Shown here piece by piece: positions 1 through 8,233 of a stretch of 64,000 nt of DNA; the stretch's first letter is position 1, and each line of letters opens with the position of its first letter. Location of the stretch: the NCBI RefSeq assembly GCF_020858115.1, contig NZ_JACYMM010000004.1:1-64000 (forward strand), given 5' to 3'. Under the pieces are notes generated by a model, which was not told the DNA's origin, searched no databases, and saw only the letters and a list, made by a program, of their open reading frames with translations. The translations under genes and the position numbers were made by a program. This DNA comes from Janthinobacterium sp. FW305-129. Lineage in GTDB: Bacteria > Pseudomonadota > Gammaproteobacteria > Burkholderiales > Burkholderiaceae_D.

Positions 1-73
1 CTGTAGCTCAGCTGGATAGAGTACTTGGCTACGAACCAAGGGGTCGTGGGTTCAATTCCTGCCAGCCGCACCA
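1..73 (+). tRNA. tRNA-Arg (anticodon ACG), 5' end cut by window
   Basis: The visible sequence matches from base 5 onward the complete tRNA-Arg genes at 151-227 and 2774-2850. The anticodon stem-loop reads CTTGG-CTACGAA-CCAAG, giving anticodon ACG (wobble A normally edited to inosine, reading CGU/CGC/CGA). The 3' CCA is encoded at 71-73. The first four bases of the acceptor stem lie left of the window. A 77-bp spacer without an obvious terminator separates it from the next copy, so the two are probably cotranscribed. Confidence 0.97.
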
Positions 74-150
74 GTATTGCCAACATCGGGTTTTCCTGTG
101 TTGATGAAAGTTTCAAGCTTCGCGCCGTCCGGCGAAGTGTGTCAGAGTTT

Positions 151-227
151 GCGGCTGTAGCTCAGCTGGATAGAGTACTTGGCTACGAACCAAGGGGTCG
201 TGGGTTCAATTCCTGCCAGCCGCACCA
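151..227 (+). tRNA. tRNA-Arg (anticodon ACG), second copy
   Basis: A complete 77-nt tRNA. The acceptor stem GCGGCTG (151-157) pairs with CAGCCGC (217-223), followed by discriminator A and encoded CCA (225-227). The anticodon is ACG. It is identical over the shared length to the copies at 1-73 and 2774-2850. A strong intrinsic terminator follows 16 bp downstream. Confidence 0.98.
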
Positions 228-242
228 GTATCAGCAGTAGTG

Positions 243-279
243 AAAAAAACCCGGAAAGTTCGCTTTCCGGGTTTTTTTT
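243..279 (+). terminator. Rho-independent terminator after the tRNA-Arg pair
   Basis: A 9-bp perfect stem CCCGGAAAG/CTTTCCGGG (250-258 with 263-271) closes a TTCG tetraloop. It is followed by eight T and preceded by seven A, so it can work in both directions, ending the tRNA transcript and the lipoprotein transcript that converges from 347. Confidence 0.93.
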
Positions 280-346
280 CGTCCAGTCAAACTGTCGCTT
301 GAAACACGCCGCCAGCAGCGCGGCGCGCTTCAGTGGCCAGGCCGTA

Positions 347-2503
347 TCAATTCGGATAAGGCTGGCCCGACGACGCCTGGTTGCCCAGGACGATGGTGGT
401 CACCCACAATCCGCCATGCGTCACGGGACCGGTGAACTTGAACAGCGAAGCGCCGGACTGCGCCGGATCCGCCACGTTCGAGGCCAGCGCATTCAACCCC
501 GAGCTCGTGAAGGTGCACGCGGTTTCTTGTCCAACTGCATTTTGTTCCGCATTCAGCACCGGCGTGGCGCCATTGAACAAATACAGGCCGCAATTATCCA
601 TTTTCGAGCCGTAGGTGGCGGATTGCGTGTAATGGAAGGTCACCGCGCCGTCGAGCAGGGCGGCGGCGGGGATGGACGACAGTTTCGCCGGCGTGATGCC
701 GGTGAGGGTGGCGAACAGGCTGGCCTGGTTGGCCTTGGCAAACGCTTTCGACAGCGGCACGGCATTGATCTGGAACGGGAAGGCGCTGACGGGGCCATTC
801 GGCGTTTTCAGGGTCCACACGTAGATTTTTCCAGGCGCCACTTTCGTTTCGTCGATGCAAGCCGTACCCGCGCCCAGGCCCGGCGTATTGGCGGGCAGGC
901 TGGCCAGGTCCTGGCAGCTCTGGATCGCTTCCGCGTTATTGTAGAAAGCGCTGGCGGCGCCATTGCTGTCGGCAATCCGCATGTGGGTGTAGCCGGTCGC
1001 TGGCAGGATCAGCTGCAGTTTGCTGCCGGCCGTGCCCGGTATCTGGAAGTCGCCGAACGTCGTCAGGCCCGGTCCCCGCACGTCGATCTTGTTGACGGCC
1101 GGATTTTCCTGCAGCACGGTGTCGAGCTCGACGTGCGCGGCCCATTCGCGCGCAAAGCTGGCCGTGCCCCCGCTATCGACGCTGCGCTGGATGCGCGCAT
1201 TCATGTGCATGTCCAGATGGCCGCTGCCGGCCAGTTTCCAGCCGCCGGCGCAGCCGCTGGTGTCGCTGGTCTTGACCAGTTGCCAGTTGAGCATGCCCGC
1301 ATCGTTTCCTATCCGCAACTGCACCCATGCGCTGCTGGGCTTGCCTGCGGCGAAGGCGATGGCCGTCGCCCCGGCGCCCAGGCGATTGCCGATGAAGTCG
1401 GCCACGCGCGTCGTCGAGGTGCTGCTGCTGGATGTCAGCGTGGCAATTTCATTGCTGCTCAAGGGCTGCATGCTGACGCTGGACAAACCCAGCGCCTCGA
1501 TCGTCAGGCCCGCGTGGGCGGCCTGGTCCGCGCTGGTCAGGGCGGCCAGGATGTCCGCCTGGCCCACCCCAGCGCCCATGTTGAAGCTGCTGTCGATGAA
1601 CGGCGACACGACCGCCGTCGACGGCACGACGAAGCCCGTCTTCGGATACAGGGCGCTGAGCGAGGCCATGCAGGCGCGGATTTCCGGCAAGACACTGGCC
1701 GCGGCCGTCGCCTTGAGCAAGTCGGCATCCGATGGCGGCGTCGCCGCGGGGATGGTCGGCGCGCCGCCGGCGGCGGCGGGCAAGGTTACGCTGCCCAGCG
1801 CGCTGTTGGTGGCGATCAGGGTAACGGTGGCCATGGCGCCTTGCGCTTCCGCGGGCGCGACGAGGATCTGGTCCAGTACGGCATCCATGCCCGTGCCGTT
1901 GGCCACGAAGGCGCCCGTCAGCGGATTGGTATTGCCGGTATTAATCGGTTTGATCATGGCGACGACGGCGGCCACGGCCGCATCGAGCCGTTGCTGGGTC
2001 GCCGCCGTGGCCAGCGCCGCGGTGCAGGCGGCCGGGACCGCATTGGCGACGGGTGCGCAGACGGCGGCCAGGGCGGTGCCGCCGGGCTGGCCCGACGCCG
2101 TGGAGACGATCAGGTCCGTCAGCGGCGTGATGTTGACGGTTTGCCCTGCTGCGGTGGCGATGGAATTGAGCGTCACCTGCTTGCCCCCGGACGTGCCGGT
2201 GATGCTGAGGAAAAAGGGCGCCGTCATGCCGGCCACGTCGACGGTAAAGGCGCCGCCGGCGCCGGTGTTGACCGCCACGGACACTTTGCCCTTGCTATCG
2301 ATGGCCACCACGCTGCCCGTGATGGGGGCGCCGACGGCGGCCGTGCCGCTGACCGTCGTTGCCGGCACCGGCGGGACGGGCGCAACGGGGGGAACTGGCG
2401 GCGCCGGGTCGGCCGGGGTGCTGCTGCCGCCGCCACAGGCGGCCAGCAGGAAGGTGGCCGCGCAGGCGGCGGCCAGAGGCAATTTATGCAATTTTATTTT
2501 CAT
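347..2503 (-). CDS. Large Ala/Thr/Pro-rich lipoprotein of unknown function
   Basis: A 718-residue protein. The N-terminus is a lipoprotein signal: two lysines, a hydrophobic stretch, then the lipobox LLAAC around residue 22, followed by GGGSS and a Pro-rich linker (about residues 25-50). Residues about 50-130 read like a carboxypeptidase-regulatory-type beta domain (VSGTAAVGAPITGS). The rest has no motif I recognise. It should be anchored in the outer membrane. The start is chosen because the lipobox spacing is right and AAGGGG lies 5-10 bases upstream. It lies antisense to the tRNA genes and sits between copies two and three. Long open frames on its other strand are GC-driven shadows. The product type is secure, the function unknown. 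Confidence 0.85.
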   Translation of the reverse strand: MKIKLHKLPLAAACAATFLLAACGGGSSTPADPAPPVPPVAPVPPVPATTVSGTAAVGAPITGSVVAIDSKGKVSVAVNTGAGGAFTVDVAGMTAPFFLSITGTSGGKQVTLNSIATAAGQTVNITPLTDLIVSTASGQPGGTALAAVCAPVANAVPAACTAALATAATQQRLDAAVAAVVAMIKPINTGNTNPLTGAFVANGTGMDAVLDQILVAPAEAQGAMATVTLIATNSALGSVTLPAAAGGAPTIPAATPPSDADLLKATAAASVLPEIRACMASLSALYPKTGFVVPSTAVVSPFIDSSFNMGAGVGQADILAALTSADQAAHAGLTIEALGLSSVSMQPLSSNEIATLTSSSSTSTTRVADFIGNRLGAGATAIAFAAGKPSSAWVQLRIGNDAGMLNWQLVKTSDTSGCAGGWKLAGSGHLDMHMNARIQRSVDSGGTASFAREWAAHVELDTVLQENPAVNKIDVRGPGLTTFGDFQIPGTAGSKLQLILPATGYTHMRIADSNGAASAFYNNAEAIQSCQDLASLPANTPGLGAGTACIDETKVAPGKIYVWTLKTPNGPVSAFPFQINAVPLSKAFAKANQASLFATLTGITPAKLSSIPAAALLDGAVTFHYTQSATYGSKMDNCGLYLFNGATPVLNAEQNAVGQETACTFTSSGLNALASNVADPAQSGASLFKFTGPVTHGGLWVTTIVLGNQASSGQPYPN

Positions 2504-2734
2504 GACATCCCCTTGGTATTTTTATTGAAATTACTGCTAGTAAACATTCTCAAAGTTTTCCATGAATAGCAATTTATTTTTCCTGGATGTATTGATAATG
2601 ACTAGGAAGAAATAAACCTGTCGGTTTTGCGCCGCAGTCAGAAAATAAATGTGATGAAAGATGCAAGTGAGCGGGGCGGCTCGGCCGTTGAAATCCGGGC
2701 AGGGCGTCAATTGTGAAATAGTGCCGCCACGCCC

Positions 2735-2763
2735 TTTGCCATTCTGCAAAGCCCTGCTATAAT
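2735..2763 (+). promoter_or_regulatory. Sigma-70 promoter of the third tRNA-Arg
   Basis: A perfect -10 hexamer TATAAT (2758-2763) lies 10 bp before the mature tRNA, with TTTGCC (2735-2740) 17 bp upstream as -35. The rest of the 2504-2773 gap is AT-rich around 2530-2660 and would carry the lipoprotein promoter on the other strand. I see no gene in it. Confidence 0.85.
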
Positions 2764-2773
2764 CTTGTCTTAG

Positions 2774-2850
2774 GCGGCTGTAGCTCAGCTGGATAGAGTA
2801 CTTGGCTACGAACCAAGGGGTCGTGGGTTCAATTCCTGCCAGCCGCACCA
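2774..2850 (+). tRNA. tRNA-Arg (anticodon ACG), third copy
   Basis: A complete 77-nt tRNA identical to the copy at 151-227, with acceptor stem GCGGCTG/CAGCCGC, anticodon ACG and encoded CCA at 2848-2850. It has its own promoter at 2735-2763 and its own terminator at 2858-2890, so unlike the first two copies it is an independent unit. Confidence 0.98.
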
Positions 2851-2857
2851 GAATATC

Positions 2858-2890
2858 GGGGGTCAGATTGTAAAATCTGATCCCCTTTTT
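2858..2890 (+). terminator. Rho-independent terminator after the third tRNA-Arg
   Basis: A 12-bp stem (2858-2869 with 2874-2885, one G-T pair) closes a GTAA loop and is followed by five T and more T-rich sequence. It ends the tRNA transcript. The lack of an opposing T-run makes it poor for the AraC-type gene that converges from 2906. Confidence 0.9.
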
Positions 2891-2905
2891 CGTTTCCGAA
2901 CGGAT

Positions 2906-3778
2906 TTATGTTGCGCCTGTGGCACCGCGCCGGTACTGCCGGCGAAACGCGCGCGGCGTGACGTGCCTGGCGGCGCGGAACTGGCGGTTGAAGTGCGCGA
3001 GGTTGCGGTAGCCCGCCTCTTGCGCGATGACGGCGATGGCCAGATCGCTTTCGATCAGCTGTTGGCAGGCGCGGCCGATGCGCAGACGCGCCAGGTAGTC
3101 GCCCGGCGTGCAATGCGCATGGCGCTTGAAACAGCGGTGGAACGCGCCCAGCGACAGGGCCGCCTTCTGCGCCAGGGTTTCCAGTGCGATTTCTTCCCGG
3201 AAATGCGTGTGCATGAAATCGAACACGCCGGCCATGCGCTGGTGCTGCCCATCGGGCAGCGGCGCCTGCGCCATCGAGGCCAGCGGCCGCGCGCCCGCAT
3301 CGCCCGCCAGTTCCAGCAGCACGTCGAGCAGCAGCGGCAAGCGCTGCGGCACGGGCAGGGCATTCAGCCGCAGCAGCTGAGCGGCGCAGCGCGCGCTCGT
3401 GGCCGGCGAAAAATGCAGGGCGGGGCCGGCGCGGCGCGCCAGCTGCCGCACGCCGTGCAATTCGGGAAAACAGGCCGCCAGCCGCTCCAGCCACTCCAAT
3501 GAAAACCACACGACGACGGCCAGCATCGGCTGCGCGCTATCGATGCGCTCGCTGGCCGACCACGTGTGCGGCAAGTTCGGCCCCAGCAGCACCAGGTCGC
3601 CCGGTTCGAAGTCGCCCACGTGGTCGCCGATGTAGCGTTGCCCCCGTGCATTGACCGTCAGGGTCAGCTCGAACTGCGGATGGTAATGCCAGAGGAAGGG
3701 AATGGCGTCGAGTTCGCGCCACAGCAAGCCCCAGGAGTGGCCCGCCGGGATCGTGACTTGTTCGAATAAAGGCGTCAT
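2906..3778 (-). CDS. AraC-family transcriptional regulator with cupin sensor domain
   Basis: A 290-residue regulator. Residues about 15-90 form a cupin-like arm (FLWHYHPQFELTL, then GDFEPGDLVLLGPNLPHTW), the usual ligand-binding half of AraC/XylS proteins. Residues about 185-285 hold the two helix-turn-helix motifs (LSLGAFHRCFKRH and IAVIAQEAGYRNLAHFNRQF). The length is normal for the family. It is divergent from the dioxygenase gene at 3894 with 115 bp between, so it may control that gene. The effector is unknown. Confidence 0.9.
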   Translation of the reverse strand: MTPLFEQVTIPAGHSWGLLWRELDAIPFLWHYHPQFELTLTVNARGQRYIGDHVGDFEPGDLVLLGPNLPHTWSASERIDSAQPMLAVVVWFSLEWLERLAACFPELHGVRQLARRAGPALHFSPATSARCAAQLLRLNALPVPQRLPLLLDVLLELAGDAGARPLASMAQAPLPDGQHQRMAGVFDFMHTHFREEIALETLAQKAALSLGAFHRCFKRHAHCTPGDYLARLRIGRACQQLIESDLAIAVIAQEAGYRNLAHFNRQFRAARHVTPRAFRRQYRRGATGAT

Positions 3779-3893
3779 TGTGACGTTTTGAAGGTGTCAA
3801 TGGTCAGGATAGTATCAGTATTGGCTGCCTGGCGCGCATTTTACGGCGCTGTGCCATCGCACAATCTGTCTCACACCAACACAGGAGACAGCG

Positions 3894-4850
3894 ATGCAGA
3901 ACCCATACCAATACGGCGAAGACCGTCCCGGCAACCCGTCCGTGGCCTACACGGAACAGACCCAGTTGCGCGACATCCAAAAGCAGCTGCCCCTGCGCGT
4001 GCTGTCCGCCAGCGACTTTTTGCACTGGCAAACCTACGGCTACGTCATCGTCAAGGATGCCGTGTCGCCTGAGCAAGTACGCCGCACGACCGATTTCCTG
4101 TGGGAATTTCAAGGACTGGACCAGCACGATCCCTCTACCTGGAACCGGGAGCAATTGCGCGACCATGCGATGAAGGAACTCAACGGCTCCGGCATGGTCG
4201 AGGCCTACCACAACCAGACCCTGTGGGATAACCGCCAGACCCCGCGCGTCTACGACGCCTTTGTCGACATCTGGGACCGCCAGGATCTGTGGGTAACCAT
4301 CGACCGCGCCAACCTGAACACGCCGAATAATGGCAAGCGCAAGTTTGGCGGCTTCATCCACTGGGATGCCGATACCACGCTCGACCCGCTGCCCGTCAAC
4401 GTGCAGGGCGTGCTGGCCCTGTCCGACACCTCGCCCGAGAGCGGCGGTTTTCAGTGCTATCCGGAACTGTTCAATAATTTATTGAGCTGGCGCAAGACGG
4501 TGCCGCAAGACCGCAACCCGTGGCAGCCGGACCTGGCGACGGTGCCGTATCCGATGGAATTCATCGCCATGAAGAAGGGAGAACTGTTGATCTTCAACAG
4601 CCTGCTGGCGCACGGCATTCGCCCGAACACGTCCACGGACCAGGTGCGTTTGGCGCAATACATTTCCTTTACGCCGGCCCAGCAAGACAATCAAAGTCTG
4701 CGCGACTGGAGGGTGCAAAGCTGGCGCGAGCGCAGCGCGCCGCAGGGCTACGCGTTTCCCGGCGACCCCGAGGAAAAGGAAAAGCTGCGCTACCCGCAGG
4801 CGCGCCTGACCGCGTTGGGCGAGCAGATTCTCGGCGCGCGCGACTGGTAA
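3894..4850 (+). CDS. Phytanoyl-CoA dioxygenase (PhyH) family Fe(II)/2-oxoglutarate oxygenase
   Basis: A 318-residue cytosolic enzyme of the PhyH family, which hydroxylates diverse small substrates using Fe(II) and 2-oxoglutarate. The metal triad is visible as H156-W-D158 (GGFIHWDADTT) and H240 (LAHGIRPN). R243 three residues later is the likely 2-oxoglutarate anchor. The start follows a strong ribosome site (CAGGAGACAGCG). It is divergent from an AraC regulator and is followed 92 bp later by the hydroxyacid dehydrogenase gene, suggesting an oxidative catabolic step. The substrate cannot be read from sequence. Confidence 0.88.
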   Translation: MQNPYQYGEDRPGNPSVAYTEQTQLRDIQKQLPLRVLSASDFLHWQTYGYVIVKDAVSPEQVRRTTDFLWEFQGLDQHDPSTWNREQLRDHAMKELNGSGMVEAYHNQTLWDNRQTPRVYDAFVDIWDRQDLWVTIDRANLNTPNNGKRKFGGFIHWDADTTLDPLPVNVQGVLALSDTSPESGGFQCYPELFNNLLSWRKTVPQDRNPWQPDLATVPYPMEFIAMKKGELLIFNSLLAHGIRPNTSTDQVRLAQYISFTPAQQDNQSLRDWRVQSWRERSAPQGYAFPGDPEEKEKLRYPQARLTALGEQILGARDW

Positions 4851-4942
4851 GCCACGCTCCATGCGTCAGGCTTGCCTGCCGGATAGACAATTGCGGGCAA
4901 ATGCACGATCATGGCCTGACTAGCCATCGACCGAGGAAACGC

Positions 4943-6088
4943 ATGAGTATCATCACCTGCATCGAAGACTTGCGCGTGCTGGCCCAGAAACGGGTGCCGC
5001 GCATGTTTTACGACTACGCCGATTCCGGCTCCTGGACGGAGTCGACGTACCGCGCCAACAACAGCGATTTCGCCAAGATCAAGTTCCGCCAGCGCGTGGC
5101 CGTCAACCTGGAAAACCGCAGCCTGGCGTCAACTATGGTGGGCCAGCCCGTGTCGATGCCGGTGGCCCTGTCGCCCACGGGCTTGACGGGCATGCAGCAC
5201 GCGGATGGCGAAATCCTCGCGGCCCAGGCCGCTGAAAAATTCGGCGTGCCGTTCACCCTGTCGACCATGAGCATCTGCTCGATCGAGGACGTGGCGGCGA
5301 ACACGACGAAACCGTTCTGGTTCCAGCTGTACGTGATGAAGGACCGCGAATTCATCAACCGCCTGATCGACCGCGCCAAGGCGGCCAAGTGCGGCGCGCT
5401 CGTGCTGACGCTGGATTTGCAGGTACTGGGCCAGCGCCACAAGGACTTGCGCAACGGCCTGTCGGCGCCGCCCAAGCTCACCATTCCGAATATCATCAAC
5501 ATGGCCACCAAGCCGCGCTGGGTGGCGGGCATGCTGGGCACGAAACGGCGCGGTTTCGGCAATATCGTCGGCCATGCCACCTCCGTGTCCGACATGTCGT
5601 CGCTGTCGGCCTGGACGCAGCAGCAGTTCGACCTGAGCCTGTCGTGGGCGGACGTGGAATGGATCAAGCAGCGCTGGGGCGGCAAACTGATCATCAAGGG
5701 CATCATGGATCCGGAAGACGCGCGCCTGGCCGTGGAAAGCGGCGCCGACGCGCTGATCGTCTCGAACCACGGCGGGCGCCAGCTTGACGGCGCGCAATCG
5801 TCGATCGAAGCCTTGCCCGCCATCGTCGACGCCGTCGGCAGCCAGATCGAAGTGCACATGGATGGCGGCATCCGCTCGGGCCAGGACGTGATCAAGGCCG
5901 TGGCCTTGGGCGCGAAAGGCGTGTACATCGGCCGCCCATTCTTATATGGCTTGGGCGCCATGGGCGGCCCGGGCGTGACCAAATGCCTGGACATCATCCG
6001 CAATGAACTCGACCTGACGATGGCGTTTTGCGGCTTGCGCGACCTGCAGCAGGTGGATAAAAAGATACTGCTGCCGGGGACGTTCTAA
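4943..6088 (+). CDS. lldD: FMN-dependent alpha-hydroxyacid (L-lactate) dehydrogenase
   Basis: A 381-residue TIM-barrel flavoprotein that oxidises L-lactate or a related 2-hydroxyacid to the 2-oxoacid, passing electrons to the respiratory chain. Family motifs are in order: FYDYADSGSWTE near residue 22, substrate Tyr region FWFQLYV, LDLQVLGQRHKDLRNG, and the catalytic-base signature SNHGGRQLDG with H276. The C-terminal phosphate-binding part is GGIRSGQDVIKA and GRPFLYG. The open frame extends upstream, but the start at 4943 has GAGGAAAC at the right distance and begins like other LldD proteins. Glycolate or mandelate dehydrogenase activity is a possible alternative. Confidence 0.87.
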   Translation: MSIITCIEDLRVLAQKRVPRMFYDYADSGSWTESTYRANNSDFAKIKFRQRVAVNLENRSLASTMVGQPVSMPVALSPTGLTGMQHADGEILAAQAAEKFGVPFTLSTMSICSIEDVAANTTKPFWFQLYVMKDREFINRLIDRAKAAKCGALVLTLDLQVLGQRHKDLRNGLSAPPKLTIPNIINMATKPRWVAGMLGTKRRGFGNIVGHATSVSDMSSLSAWTQQQFDLSLSWADVEWIKQRWGGKLIIKGIMDPEDARLAVESGADALIVSNHGGRQLDGAQSSIEALPAIVDAVGSQIEVHMDGGIRSGQDVIKAVALGAKGVYIGRPFLYGLGAMGGPGVTKCLDIIRNELDLTMAFCGLRDLQQVDKKILLPGTF

Positions 6089-6591
6089 GCCGTCACGCGC
6101 ACCAGCTTAAAACCTTCAGACGCGGCGGGCGGCACGAAGTGGCGCGTGATTTCATCAAATTGCGCGTTGCTGGTGGAAAACGGATGCAAGCCGCTGGCAT
6201 TGCGCTGGCGCAAGCGCGCCTTGCATTCCTCATCCGTCACGTCGAGGTAGTGCAGCACGTGCGGCACGCCCGCCTGCTGGAACAGCTCGCGCATCCAGGC
6301 GCGGCTGGCCGGCGTATTCGCAGGGAAATCGAGCACGACGGACACGCCCGCCTGCAGCATCTGCAGGGCCAGAGGCGCGATGGCCGCGCGCAGCCGCGCC
6401 GCGCAAACCACGTAGTCTGCCAGACTGGCGATCTGGCCCGGATACAGTTGCGCCAGCAAGCCGTCTTCGCTGATGCGCACCGTATGCGGCGCGCTGGCCA
6501 GCCGGGCCGTCAGGGTGGATTTGCCTGAGGCAATCTTGCCGCACACGAGGTGCAAGGTGGGGGGAACCGGGGTGCTGGAAGTGGTGTGCAT
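6085..6591 (-). CDS. P-loop ATP-binding protein / small-molecule kinase-like
   Basis: About 168 residues with a Walker A GKIASGKST at the N-terminus. The layout is that of predicted AAA_33-type kinases: an acidic switch after strand 2 (RISEDGLL), VVLDFPANTP in the middle, and DVTDEECKARLRQRN, a lid region typical of nucleoside or sugar kinases. It may phosphorylate a small molecule or tRNA-type substrate. The ATG at 6591 is preferred; an in-frame TTG at 6618 adds nine residues. Its 3' end overlaps the end of lldD by 4 bp, tail to tail. Confidence 0.75.
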   Translation of the reverse strand: MHTTSSTPVPPTLHLVCGKIASGKSTLTARLASAPHTVRISEDGLLAQLYPGQIASLADYVVCAARLRAAIAPLALQMLQAGVSVVLDFPANTPASRAWMRELFQQAGVPHVLHYLDVTDEECKARLRQRNASGLHPFSTSNAQFDEITRHFVPPAASEGFKLVRVTA

Positions 6592-6654
6592 GGTCGCTCG
6601 CTCAGGTGAGTAAAACAAAGCCTGCGAGACGTCTTGATTGTTTGTTGCCGATCA

Positions 6655-6675
6655 AAGCCGCCTTGCAGGCGGCTT
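6655..6675 (-). terminator. Possible weak terminator hairpin
   Basis: An 8-bp perfect stem AAGCCGCC/GGCGGCTT with a 5-nt loop lies 113 bp beyond the end of the gene at 6788-7444. The T-run on the minus strand is short (TTTGAT), so termination would be weak. Confidence 0.4.
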
Positions 6676-6787
6676 GGTCAATGTCATTCCTGTCCAGCCA
6701 CCATGCTTGAAATGGCGGCAATAATCGATGGCTGGGGAGGGAATGGCGATGGCATGGGGTAACGATGCCATGGAATGTCTGGCGCTG

Positions 6788-7444
6788 TCAATGGCCGATG
6801 CTGCTCCACGTATCCTGGAATGCGGCGTCATCGAGCGGCCGCGCATGCGGGTCGTCCTGCCGGAACAGGCCGCCGATCAGCATGTCCTGGATGGCGCCCG
6901 TGAAGCCGCCATACGGCGAGGCGCGGCCCCACTGGCGGTGCGTATGGGCGAAGACGACGGCGTCTTGCTGCGCAGCCAGTTGCGCCAGCGCTTGCCGGAA
7001 GGTGGCGGCCGCTTCCGAGCCCATGTCCGTGGCGATGGCGCACACGAGGCGCTGGCTGAACTGCAGGCGCTTGCCTGCCAGTCCCAGCAGCGATTCATTG
7101 GCCAGGGCGAGGAACACATCGGGCGCCTGCTTGTCCTTTTCGCAGACGGTCCAGGTGGGCGCCCACGCTTCCAGGCTCATGAAGCGCGCATCCGTCGTGG
7201 CCGGCGTGTGCGTCCACTTCGCGTGCGATTTGTCGTTCCAGCCCAGGCGGCCAAAGGGAATCGACTTGCCCTTGGGATTGTATTGATGGCTGCGCACGGC
7301 GGCCTTGCCCCGCGCGCCAGCCTGCGCCATCAGGCCGTCGAGGCTGGCGGCAAACGGCGTCCATTGCGCCGCATCCCACAGCGGCGGCGCATCGGGCGCT
7401 GCCAGCAGCAGGAATACTTCGTACTCGCGTGAAAAAAACGCCAT
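6788..7444 (-). CDS. Conserved-looking hypothetical protein
   Basis: A 218-residue soluble protein with no signal peptide, membrane segment or motif I recognise. It is rich in Trp, Phe and Ala and ends with TWSSIGH. A proper ribosome site (AAGGAATCTGC) precedes the ATG. It lies 9 bp after the CPBP protease gene and is probably cotranscribed with it and the diguanylate cyclase upstream. Codon use is like its neighbours, so it is a real gene of unknown role. Confidence 0.75.
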   Translation of the reverse strand: MAFFSREYEVFLLLAAPDAPPLWDAAQWTPFAASLDGLMAQAGARGKAAVRSHQYNPKGKSIPFGRLGWNDKSHAKWTHTPATTDARFMSLEAWAPTWTVCEKDKQAPDVFLALANESLLGLAGKRLQFSQRLVCAIATDMGSEAAATFRQALAQLAAQQDAVVFAHTHRQWGRASPYGGFTGAIQDMLIGGLFRQDDPHARPLDDAAFQDTWSSIGH

Positions 7445-7453
7445 GCAGATTCC

Positions 7454-8233
7454 TTATCGTTGCAGTTGAGATATGGCCGCCCGCTGGCTGGGGCGCAGCA
7501 GGTAGACGCCGTACAGGCACAAGGGCAGCACGGCCAGCAGGGCGATGTACGGCAGGATCGATGCGCCATCCTCGGCGGGGTGCGGCAAGGTGGCCGTCAC
7601 CAGCGCGTAGTCCCACAGTCCATGCACGAGCACCATGGGCCAGATGGAGCGGGTGCGCAGGCGGATGGCCGCGTAGCCGATGCCCTGCAGGGTGGCGGCC
7701 ACGGCTTGCCACAAGGCGCCGCTGACGTCGCCCGAGGCCAGGCCGTTGGCCGTGTGGGCCAGGCCGAACAGCGCCGAGGACATCAGGACGGCGGGCCAGA
7801 CGGCGTAGCGGTCCAGCATGCCTTGCAGCAAGATGGCGCGAAACATCAGCTCTTCCGAGATGGCCACCAGGGCCGCATTGCACGCGACGACCAGCAGCAC
7901 GCGCGGCTGCGGCCAGCCGCCGGCCCAGGCCAGCAACAGCATCAGCAGCGCATACAGCAGGGGCGGCGAGACCAACCACACTGTTTTCCATGGCTGCGGC
8001 GCACACAGGCCCGCTTCGCGGGGCCGGCTTGACGCCAGCAGCAGCGCCAGCGCGAACAGGGCGGCCAGCGCCCATGACAGGCCGATACGGCCGGTGACGG
8101 CTGCGCCCGGCAAGGCGTAGCCGGCTGATTCCAGCCAGCGGCCGCCCATGCTCAAGCCCAGCCAGACGGCCAATGCGCCCAGGGCGAGCGGCATGGTGAT
8201 ATGAATTTTTTGCATGGAAAATCTCGATGTCAT
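7454..8233 (-). CDS. CPBP-family intramembrane metalloprotease
   Basis: A 259-residue polytopic inner-membrane protein with about seven hydrophobic helices. The three CPBP (Abi, CAAX protease-like) motifs are intact: EE127-128 with R132 (SEELMFR), FGLAH160TAN163, and H204GLWD208. Bacterial members cleave membrane substrates or process peptides; some give immunity to bacteriocins. The start is chosen from the ATGA overlap with the stop of the upstream cyclase gene; an ATG six codons later also has a usable ribosome site. Confidence 0.87.
   Translation of the reverse strand: MTSRFSMQKIHITMPLALGALAVWLGLSMGGRWLESAGYALPGAAVTGRIGLSWALAALFALALLLASSRPREAGLCAPQPWKTVWLVSPPLLYALLMLLLAWAGGWPQPRVLLVVACNAALVAISEELMFRAILLQGMLDRYAVWPAVLMSSALFGLAHTANGLASGDVSGALWQAVAATLQGIGYAAIRLRTRSIWPMVLVHGLWDYALVTATLPHPAEDGASILPYIALLAVLPLCLYGVYLLRPSQRAAISQLQR

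Noticed and set aside
179..2569. 796-residue open frame on the plus strand across the lipoprotein gene and tRNA
   Set aside because: It begins inside a tRNA, has Arg/Gly-rich composition without domains, and lies antisense to a gene with a lipoprotein signal. GC-driven shadow.
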